A DNA stretch of 64,000 nucleotides from Pleurodeles waltl (lineage: Eukaryota; Chordata; Amphibia; Caudata; Salamandridae): positions 351,176,339 through 351,240,338 of the forward strand of contig NC_090451.1 of NCBI RefSeq assembly GCF_031143425.1. The letters run 5' to 3'. Both the position numbers and the translations under genes were made by a program. The notes under the pieces are model-generated. The model did not search any database, was not told where the DNA came from, and saw only the letters and a program-made list of their open reading frames with translations. Shown here piece by piece: positions 26,701 through 38,700 of this stretch; the first letter of the stretch is position 1, and each line of letters begins with the position of its first letter.

Positions 26701-29700
26701 TCCAGCGGTATTTGGTATCGCCCCATGCTCGACTTTGAAAAGAAATGCGGTTTCCTCACACTTCGCAGCCTCTGTGTGCTGGCTCTTGGTTGCTTAATCA
26801 GCAGTGAGCAATCCAGGGGCCTCTGCTGCTGCAGCACAAGGAGCAGGGCTGCAAGGACCTCTCCAGGCTCTCCCATGAGCAACTCGGCCTGCCCTATGTG
26901 GCTGACCTTGTGGGGCTCAGCCTACTCCTCATTTGGAACTCGATTTGGAGCAATGAGAAAGAATTGCTCAGCCGTGAACTTATTACTGATTATCTTGCCT
27001 GTGAATTAGGGAATAGGATTCAGTGGCTGAGCTATGTCAATTAAACTGTGAAAGCCCTAGGCAAGCGTGAAGTGTTTGCTTATCCACACACTATTACTCA
27101 AGGAGAGCGAACCAACGTGAGGGAGCTGTACTTGAGCTTTGCTGCACCCAAAAGAGAGAGTAGAGAGCTGACAAAGCCTACTGTGAGGGATTTAGTCACA
27201 ATTCGAATGGGCATGCGTACTGAATTATACCTGTCTGTTGTGAAAAATGCATGGGAACAGGTGCTTCTGACCAAATTTTACCTAGGCTGCATTAGATACC
27301 ACCTATGGTTTCTACTAGGTCAGTTTGATATAAAATCTATCTTGATCTGACATTGTGAAGAATCCAAACCCCAATTTTTGGTTCACTTCTTCGTCTTCTA
27401 CAAATTTTAGCAGGTGGCCAGGCGTAAATACCTGGCACCTGCTTTCATTTCATGAATTTTACCAATATAGATCTGCTTTTTTTTTCCATATGTTGTCTGA
27501 TCCACATATGTAATGTAGTTGTTGGGGGGGTGGGTTCTTGAAAAAAACTACACGTAATAGAAAATTAATGGACATCCAATGATGTCCACATCAATGTTCC
27601 TACGCACTCTCTTTTTATCACTTGCAATCTCCGGTCAAAAACATGATCTTATCGCAGGACATTTTAACCTTAGAAAGCTACTGCTTGATCTAATGTTCTC
27701 TAGACTTATTTGATACTGTGGTGGCAATAGTCTTGGTACAGGCAAGTCTCATGTACTCAGGGATTTTCATAATGAAGCAGTGAGCAGAGGCAAGGATTTT
27801 TTTCGTTCAGCCTTCAGAAAACCTGGGGACACGCAGTCTTGCTACCAAGACACTTTAAAGGGCGTCTGGCTTCTCAATACTTGATGCCTTCCAACTCCCA
27901 AACATCACAGTCTGTTGGTAAGAGAACCTCAGGCATCATCTCAGAATGGTAGAAAAGTGCAACATTGAGTGCTTCAAATAAAATCTGGTCATAGTCTTGA
28001 GTTCTTGCAAAAAACACCCCACTGTCCCATGATAAGAAAAAACCTACACCTTGAATAAAAGCAAAATAAATTCTCAGAATTCTTCTTGAAGGGGCAGTAG
28101 AGCCAGTAGCCAGAAGCTAGAGCAAACAGATACAATACTGCTGGTTTTTCCTGATAAAGAATAAAATGGGCAGCTGGAGGCTCACCCTGGAAGTCAAGAA
28201 ATTGGCAAATGTCTGAAAGAGCAGTCCTTTATGAGTCAAGGCATCACGAGAGTGGAGATGAAGAAATGCAAGAAGGAAAAGACCATCTATGCACCCAGCA
28301 GCTTAAGAAACACCGCCATCAACTACAGAATAGCTCCCGCCCACCTGCAAATCCGAAGCAAACTCAGAAACCCATGTCTTCAATGATTTCTATCTCCCAA
28401 CGCAGAAGGAACTTGTGTTAGTCTGCAGTCATAAATTGTGCCCCGGGCTGAAGCAATTGTTCAGCAGTCAGTAGTCCTCCAACTACTTTTGTGATCCACA
28501 GATGTCACTATATACATATACTGATCGGTTCAATAGCTTTTGGGAGCTCCAAAACATGAATGGGGGCTGGGTTTGGAGAAGAGCACTGCTCCCATACACT
28601 ACTTGGAGGTCTTTTAGCTGATAGATCACTCCTGCTGTTTCAGCTTTGAGGCAGAAGACTCATGATCCACAGGGACTCTTCACAATCAGAAACGATCATG
28701 CTTGGAGGGGGAAGTATAACCAGAAGCATTGCTATGAAGCAATCATCTGCTTGTCTTTCTAAAGGGACATATCTAAACATGATTGGTAGGATTTCTACCC
28801 ACTGAACACACTCACTGTAATATCCCTAAAAATGGAACAGCTTCCAGTTTTCACCCTAAAATACTTCATTTAGTCCTCTTTGGGGTTCCAGTAATCCTGC
28901 CCTGTGAAAACTGTGATTCTTCTTTCTTGGATATTACAAGTGTAGGTGTCGACAAGCTCCCTCAAACATCAGACAACAAACTGCACAATACACGTTTATT
29001 TAGCTGACATGGTTTATGAAATTCCAGTTGTTGGAATTTGCTTTCCATTTACACTGTTAAAAGTAGAATATCATTTTGTGATTTCAAGAAATATCTCACT
29101 CTGTACAACACATTATACAGTAACCTAGCTATCAGAAGGGAATATCAAAAAGCAGGTTGATATGGGGATATACTACATTTGTAAACATTATGCCACTTCG
29201 TGTCCAGTGGCAGGGACTATGCTCGAAGGTCTTCCCCTTGCTAATGGATGCAGGCTGCATATAAATCAGAAGTTGTTTTTGCACCATTTACACACAGTAC
29301 ATAGGATTATGTAAAATATCATAAAAGACAGAATCTTTGCTCAGATCAAAATGGAAGACCAGATCAGTGAAAAAGCAGACTGATTAATCTCCTGCAGTAT
29401 TGGTATTACCCTGAGATACTCTGTAACATATACTCAGTTCTGCAGTTTTCTGAACTGTGATGAGTGGAGTATTTATGAATAGATTCATGTTAATTATTTA
29501 CCTTTCATGGCCCACTTAGAAGAACAAGGGTACAGAATGATTCATGAGCACCTGTTAGACTACATTACTACTTCGAGATTTGAGCAGTTCGCTTGTTCTA
29601 TCTTTTTCTAGTACTTAATATGACAGAAACTTTGGAATCATTTGGGCTGCAAAGAACACTTTCCATTTTGACAAATCAGGTTCACTGGGGTGGGATGCAT

Positions 29701-32700
29701 TCCTGGGAAATAGTAGGCACGGCAATTGGCTGGAACGTGACACGCAGGGTTAACAATCAGTGAATCTCGTAAACGTTAAGTGAATACATACATTCAACAG
29801 CATAGCTTTGGACCACGTTGTTAGCTCTAATGACAGGAATTTGACGGGCCATGCCTTAGATCCCCAAGCACTGTAAATCGCCATAAGCATAGAGTTTCGC
29901 ACGCAACACTGTTGGGTCTTACATGCCGTTGTGTGGCAACCGAATGTTTAGCTTACACTCCAGGTCTAAACAGAGGCTTGCATCCCCTGGTGGAATATAC
30001 TGGTATTACTTCTGTATTATTCAGCTCATCAACTTCTTTTAGCAAAGTGGTTATATTTTAAATTCGTGCGGTGTCTGGCCTTGTGCCTTCCTCTGTTATG
30101 ATAAACAGCACAATAAATTATAGAGGCGAATACACTTAATGTATACTAATGATCCATCTGTTGTATTTACTAGTTATAAAGTAAACATTAATTCGCGTTC
30201 TATGTTTTACTTTAAATGTACCAAAGTGCTACACATTTTATTTTTAATAGCTGCATTATTTTTCCACAGGAAACCTTCTGACTTTAATTTTCCTAGAAAC
30301 GTTTTTTGCATCTCCTTAAAATTATTTGTACAAACTACATGCATAAAAAATGAAGCGGTTTTATAAATGCAGTGTGATACTCGTATCTATGGGACTGATA
30401 TTTGCACATGTCCATCTAGCACAAAGTAGAACATTGTAATTTCGAGTACAGAAAATAATTACTACATTCCATGAGCGAGTGAACCATTCATTAATAAATT
30501 AGTATCTGTTATAGTTGTGTCGGCCCCTGGTAAAATGTATAAATAACTAGTCATTACAACCCTTATTTTTTGATTTTGTAAACATGTACATTTTCATTTT
30601 TTGGAAAGATCTTTTTGAGTGTATTCAGCTCTAAAAACTGTCCCTGAAACATATTCTTTGGCCAGAAGGCTACTTTGAGTTTCCGACTAACATTTGAAAT
30701 CACGTGGCTATCCGGGTGAGACAAATTGTGCTCCTTCCTCACATATCCTTATGGTTAGTTTTGGTGCACAGCTTCCCCTTATGTTATGGTCTTTGTACTT
30801 AACTGAGAGTAGTACTTGTGTTTCTCAGAAGAAACCAGCTCAGAGCTATTTACTATGATCCTCTGAATACAGTATTGGTAGGCAATCTCTTCTGGCCATT
30901 GACATATGTTTTTGTTAGATCATTAAAACCACAGAAGTAATTTGAATATTAATTTTCACCCTGTAAGTTCTTTTAGCATTGTCTATTTTATCCTCAGAAA
31001 TGTTTCTCTTTGCCATATGAGTGAACTGAATACAGCCACGCCACACACAGGCATCCAACTAATGCATAGACTTGGTACAAAGGAAACAGTCAACTATTTT
31101 CTCCAACTGTGGTCCAAATACGTGACCTCCTTTCAAAAAGAAAACCATCTGGCTTTTCTGCCTTTACGTCCATCAAGCCAATTTCTGCCACATTGTGAAC
31201 AGGAAGCTGCCCTAGAAACTAGAGGCAATTTTTGTTTAATGGGACGGGGAAGTCCCCTTTTATATAGTATATTGCAGTGGTTCTCAGCTTCCATGGTGGA
31301 CAGAGTGTACTGAATCCTGTATCACTGAAGTATTTATCTCACTAGAGCAAGAATAGTTTTCATTTTGTTCTGAGCCTCAAAGGTCTCTAAACTATCACAC
31401 ATCTTGACATCAAACTAAATAAAAAAGTAGTTCCATGAAAGTCAAGACTCAGAGATTTCAGAACTAAGGGCCTATTTTAGAGTTTGGCAGATGGGTTACT
31501 CCATCACAACATTAGGGTAAAATGGAAGCGTAATACTGCGGATGGGATATCTGTCACATTTGTGACAGAGTAACCCTATCCGCCAAACTCTTAATCAGGT
31601 CCTAACCGTTTTAGGATTGATAGTCAAGAAAGCAAGTAGAGGTGGTGACAGAACCCTCTGTCTACCTTTGCTCCTCCCTAAACGTCTTGCAATCACTGCA
31701 ATTCTGTTTTGTGATGCCTCTCTGAAAGGCTTATACTTTTTGGTCACATATGGTTAGCATTAAGCCCAAACTGTAATTCTGTGATGTAGGAAGTGCAGAC
31801 AAATGCGGTGTTTTTATACCTGGAAGTCTTTAGGATACATGAGTATATTGCAGTGCATATCATTTTTATGACTGAGTTTTGTTAGCAGACAATCACAGCT
31901 CAGTGTGGTGGCACAATCACTTCATTGCTTGTCTGCAAGCAGTGTGTTGCTTAAAGCAACCTGTGCTGTGCTTGCCTGCAAGTAATGTATTGCTTGCATG
32001 AACCCAATCCACTGCTTGCCCCAAGCAAGAATTACCTCCCCAGCAGAACAGAAGAGATGATGTATTTATCTTCTCGTCAGGGCTTATCACTTACTAACCT
32101 ATTCTGTAAAATGAATCGTCCATGGAAGACTAGGCAGAACATCCTTATCTCTTTCACTCTGTTTCACTTATCTGAGGACTAACTTCAAGAATAAGACAGT
32201 TGGGAGAACTACTGTGTGTAAAGGAAACCCTTTGTGACACCACCCTCCAATGACGGAATCCTTTTACATAGTTGACCCTGTGCCAAAGAGCCCAAAAGAC
32301 CTGAACTCAAATGAGTATCCCTCCACATTACTGTGTTCCCAACCCTGTTTTTACTCAGTCACCGACGTGCTGTGTTCCCCTCCGACTCCCTTTATACTCC
32401 ATGCAAAGTGACATGGTGCTTGATGCAGGGATCTACTCGCTCAAGATCTGGAGCATAGTCATTGCTAAGTGCATTAGTAAGTGCGACACAAATCTTGGGG
32501 TCATTCAAATAGAGTTGCCAAATACACAGATTTACATGGCTGTTGCTAGCTCATATTTAAATGTTGGTGCTCTGCCCAAAGGTCTATCTCCTACCTGACC
32601 TACAGCTGTGCAGACAATTGTCTGCTAGTTTTTTTTCACTTCCATGGATCTTTCTTCTGTTATTCCCCAATTCTTTCCCTCTCATATCGCATATCCAGTG

Positions 32701-35700
32701 CATACTTTGATGAGCTGTCGACCTGTTTGATAGATCATTGTTTCAGGTATGCGAAGCCAACACGGCTACGTTCATACATTACATGATCTGCCATTAAAGG
32801 TCCTGTCCCCCTTATTGAGGAATTAACTTGTATTTTTCTGCTGATAAATATCCAACACCATGCCTACTCTTTCTTATTTTCTTTTCTCCCTGCCTGTTTC
32901 TCACGTTCTTAACACCCCCTATCACTGTTCATTACCTTTTCTTCCTCTCTCCTTACTTCTATTCTTTCGAAGGGAAGGTTCCTCAAACATATTTTATCAG
33001 TTTTTATCCCAGTACATCGCTCCATGCAGATTAGAATAATACCCAATTTTACAATCACAATATTTACTTATCTTTTTCAGGAAGTTAGGGAATAAGTACA
33101 TGTATAATGGACTCTCTGTTATACAGTGCAAGTGTACTATACAAGCACAGTCTTCACTGTTACATTTCCCTGTATGCTTTTGTTCTTTGTCATCCCTTAT
33201 AAACATACCTATGAAAAATCAGCATGGTACACATTTTCATTGAATGGGCCAGAGTGTATAAAATGTATAAAGTCACTTGTCGTGTAACCTGCTGACATAA
33301 TAAAAACTTTGGATTTAGCAGACCTACAGTCCCCTGTTCCTCATTCTTCCATTTTTTTTTTTAGGACTTCATACTTGAACATTACAGTGAAGAAGGGGCA
33401 GATTATGAAAATGAAATCGCAGATTTTATGGATCTAAGACAAGTACGTTTGGATACATCAGTCTGATTACAATGTGTGTTCTACATTTTAATTTTTTTCA
33501 CATTACAAACGCATTTTTTTATATGCAAGGATTTGTGTTAAAAATTTATCTTTTCCTTTAGATATGCCCAGTTTACAGTCGGACATGTACTTTGTTGAAT
33601 AATTGTAGGTTTTTTACCGCATGTGTAATCTTCGAGTATTGTGATGCTAGCCAAAAATATCTGTTTGTTCAGTCATTTACAATCAGCATGCAGTGTCACA
33701 CATTCACCTCATTGGTTATTTTCTGTATTTTTTTCAAAGGCATGTCGCACTCCTAGCAGAGATGAAGCAGGTATTGAGTTGATGATCAGTTATTTCAATC
33801 AGCTTGGCCTTGTCGAAAACAGGTTTTTTCCATCTGGCAGACAAACTGGTATTTTATTTACATGGTAAGAATTTGCTATGTCTTGCAGTATGTTTAATTG
33901 TAACAAACAATGGTGTCGTTTATGGAATACAAGAAAAAATGTATAGTTGTTTTTTATTTATTTACATATGTACAATGTCACACAAATATTAAGTTAAGTG
34001 ATAAAGTTCCAGACTTACAATATTGATATGTTCATGGGTGATTTCTGGGGCAATACTACTCACCGGTTTTTCAGTTGGAAGAACTCAGATCTAGGAAATT
34101 AAATTAAATTAAATTGGTACAGAAGAACATAGGCAGCAGAGGGTTACAGACTGGTGACTATGATTATTGAGTGATGCAAATCAATGGCAGTTTATATTAC
34201 ATATAATATTTACCTTTTATATATAAAAAATATGCAACTTGTTAAGGTAAGGGAACATATGAGGGGTAAGAATGTGTTATCTGGACAGGTTTCGCATAAC
34301 AGCATAGGAGAACTTTGCATGGTCTTGAATGCGGGAAGGTAGGAATTTCCTTGAAGATGGTTCAGGAGGGCATTGAAAGCAGGGGCACTGATAGAGCAAA
34401 GGATGTTGTGGGGAACCAGATGTCTGTAATGGAAGATTCAGAATGTATCTAATAATAAATAGATTGCCCTATTTAGAGAAGAGCAACACCCTTGGAGGCT
34501 GTCAAGGAGGCTACCGTAGTAGTCAATCTTATGAAGGAAGTTACCATCATTCTTTTGTCAAATTGTAAAAAGATGTTCCTGGCAAAGGAAGGTAATTTAA
34601 GTGTTCTGGTGCGGGGGTGGGATTCAGAGAAAAAGGGGCAAATGGCACTAGAACTTAGATTATTTCCACCTTAAATCTGTTCAGCCTGAAGGAGTAAGAG
34701 GCATCCATGTTCTAATGGTCATTACTGTCAGAGTTTCTGGTTTTAAAGTTCAATGTGAAAAAATGAATGATGGAGAAGATTTGAGTGTTGTCAGCAAAGC
34801 AGTGACAGGAGATTGGTTAATACTTTCTTGTCCATGGAGGGGGAGAAATGTTTTGTGGAACTGTTTCATAGGTTCTTGTTCAGAAATCATAACTGCACTA
34901 ATGAGAATGTATTCTTATTAGTGGCCCATACACAACGCAATGACTATGTCCGCCCCGACTAAGTGGAAACTCCTCACCTGCAATGTCCGGGGCTTGGGAT
35001 CATATCAGAAACGATATAGAGTACACTCCATGTTAAAACGACAAGGAATAAGTATTGCATGGCTGCAAGAAACACATCTCATAGATCAGGAAGCACAAAA
35101 GCTTGCCAAAAAATGGAGGGGTCAAGTATATTATGCTAATTACTCTTCCTACTCCCACAGAGTACTGGTGTGGTTTGCCCCGGGGTTCCTGTTTGCACAG
35201 ACGTACATGGAGGCTGATATTGAGGGCAGATTTCTACTGTTACAGGGCAGACTAGACGGAACAGAGGTGGTAATTGTGAACACGTATGGGCCGAATATAG
35301 AGGATGGTTCATTCAAAGGTGCAATCAGGGGAGTGGTGGCCCTGGTCGCAGATGCTAAGATTATTGTGTCCTTGATGGGGACATGGACCAACATCCTCCA
35401 CGTCAAAATGCCAAACCTAAGATGACAGCACAATTGTGGGATGTAATGACCCACCTGGGCTTGAGAGACATATGGAGAGAGATACACCCAGGGTGCAGAG
35501 ATTACACCTCCCATTCACAGACTAACAACACCTGCAGTAGGTTGGATCAGATATTAGTATCGGAACACATGGCCCCGGGGGCTCGGGAGGTGGCACATCT
35601 TTCTCGTTATTTGTCAGATCATGCCCCTGTGGTATGCTCATTTGAGTGGGGGAACTAACACCTACCTATCCAAATCGTGCACATTTCCTACCAACATATT

Positions 35701-38700
35701 GCAAGATTCACACGTAACGGAAACACTGGCAAAACACTCCATCATTACTTTACAGAAAACTGACTAGGTTCACAAAGTCGAGCAATGGAATAGAAGGCGC
35801 TGAAGCCAGTACTTAGTGTGGGCTTAACATGCAGAGTCCGTAAAGCCCTATAGGCAGAGTTGCTCCAGGAGGATAGACAGCTGACCACTTATCAGAAGCT
35901 GCCACCAGAAGACAGGGACGGGAGTGATGGCGAGGCCACAATCTACGATAAGTCTTGTCGGTGACTGAGCGACTTGAACACTAAATTGAAGTCATACCCC
36001 CAGATATTATACAGAGAGGGAGGTAGCTAAAGGAGGTTACTGGCATACATTCTATGGTGAGAGATACCCGCCCCCTACTGCGTCATGCATCTCCGAATGC
36101 ATACAGGAACTGATGCCTTAGTAGAAACGCTTAAAGCTCACTTGGAAAAGGTGTACACCAGGACAAGTGAGTGGGAAATCTCCAGGCAGTGACAGCTTTC
36201 CAGCCGAATTCTATCACGCCTACACATCAAGCATTAGCCTACAGCTCTTGGAGGTATACCTAGAGGATAAAGCAAACAGGATTCTCCCTCCCCCAATAAG
36301 GGAAGGATGTATCACAATGGTGTTGAAACCTGGAATGGATCCCTCGGATCCTTCATCATACTGACACCTCACAATGATAAATACTGATGCAAAAATCCTT
36401 TGTAAACTGCTAGCACTCTGCCTTCAGACGGTGATCACACAGTTAGTACATGTTGACCAGTGTGGTTTCATACTGGGCAGGATCACCACTATGAATCTAC
36501 GAAGGTTAATGTATGTGATGAACAAGACTGCAGAGTCCCTTGATGAGATCGTAGTAGTATTGGTGGACATAGCAAAAGCCTTTAACACTGTCAACTGGCA
36601 AAATCTCATGGCAGTGCTGACAGCTCTAGGCTTCGGGCCCCAATTCCGGTCGTGGATAAAACTACTATACACAGAGTCAACTGCTAAAGTAAGGGTGAGT
36701 CGATGGTGCTCAACTCCTTGGACTGTGGTCCGAGGAACACGGCAGGGGTGTCCATTGTCACCCCTGCTGTTTGCATTGGTCCTGGAGCCACGTGCATTTC
36801 GAATCAGACAGGCCCGTAGTGAGTTGGGGGATCAGAGTAGGCGACGCAACTCATCTAGGGGGTTATTCCAACTTTGGAGGAGGTGTTAATTCGTCCCAAA
36901 AGTGACGGAAAAGTGACGGATTTACCACCAGCCGTATTACGAGTCCATTATATCCTATGGAACTCGTAATACGGCTGGTGGTATATCCGTCACTTTACCG
37001 TCACTTTTGGGACGGATTAACACTCCTCCAAAGTTGGAATAACCCCCTTAGTGTCTTTGTTCGCATATGACACCCTTTTTTCCCTTAAATCTCCTAAGGA
37101 ATCACTCCCTCTGTTACACCAGTTGGAGGAATTTGGGGACATCTCACATCTCAGGCCTCATATTAACTTGGACAAGTGTCTAATTTCAAGGATGGACCCC
37201 GCAGCTCTTCCTTGCCTTCTGCTGATCTGGGAAGCTGATAAATTTCGCTATTTGGGAGTAATGATAGCGACCACGCGACAGAAGTGTATGAAGTATAATA
37301 TAGATTGGGTCTTAGAGAGCCTTAAGTCCTTCACTCAATTTTGGAACATGCTCCTATTTTTCTTGATCGGAAGAATAACTGTAGCGAAAATGGTCTTTCT
37401 CCACTGTTGTCTACTTTCAAGAGGGTCCTTCCAGTGCCTATATTCACACTTTACCACTTGTCTGGAGGGGCGGACGAAGTATCGTAGCAAAGGAGCACCT
37501 GCCTCTACCGACACAGGAGGGACGACTTGCTCTCCCAAACATGGAAATATACTACTTAGTATCCCAGTTGCAGCATGCTGCTCACTGGCTTACAGTAGGT
37601 GCAAACTGGGAAAAGGCACTGCTGTCAGATGGCGACAGGATGCATACATTACCTCAACTGTTGAGCTCTGGCGGCAGAATCACAGAAAAGGTTCCCTACC
37701 TCATTTCTCATACAGAGACTTTGTGGGACCACACAGTAAAGGGAATGATACGGCAGGCACCTTTCTCCAGGGAACTTCAATTCTGGGACATACCCGCTTT
37801 ACATATACTGGCTGATGCAGTCGATACTGCAGCTTGGAGAGAAGGGGGGGTGTGAGACATTGGGAGATCTTTATTCCGCAGACACATGTATCACTTTTGA
37901 GGCTGCACAGAACACGTTTGCCCTGGGGGGAGGGGCAGTCTCTTCTACATACCAGTATAGTAAATATAATCAAAGAGATTAGGCCAGAATACCCCAACCC
38001 TCCACTGGCACCTTTATTACAACGGGCACTACTGGAGTTGGGGGGCTCAAAGCATCTTATGAAATATATGTACAAAGCCTTACTAGCAGATCATCTGAAA
38101 CTTCAGTTTTAGGTCTAAAACTAAATGGGGGAAATATTTTGGGAAGCAAATCGACAACTCTCACTCGCATAAAATGTGCTCACTGGTACACACAGTGTCT
38201 TGTAATGCACAATTGAAATGATCACATATTAACCCCCTGCATTGTACCTACATTACACCGGTGTTACTTCACAAGATGGACCCAGCAAAATCAGATGGGT
38301 GTCCCCAATGTCACGCCCTTACAGCTACCTTTATACACTTAGCCTGCCACTGCCCATAGTCAAAACATACTGGGGCACAATACTAGAATACCTAGAGCAC
38401 GCTTGCGGGATACACATTACCCAAAGCCCAATGACTACCCCACTGGGAGATATAAAATACCCCAAGACGAGGGAGATGGAATACAAATTTTCCTAACTGG
38501 CGCTACTATTGGCCAAGCGCAGGGTGGCTATGGGCTGGATGGGGCAATTGGGACCACTTATAGACCATTGGAAAAAGGATGTGAGAGAGTGGGGGGTTGA
38601 GAAGATCCGTCTGAAATGTGTTAGGACAGACAATAAAGCTGAGGCAGACATACAAACCTGGAACATACTGATACACAAATTTGTAAGCATGAGAAGAGTA

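Noticed and set aside
30942..31313. 123-codon open frame in the large intron
   Set aside because: Single isolated frame with no recognised motif, no splice context in phase with RHPN2, and ordinary intron composition.
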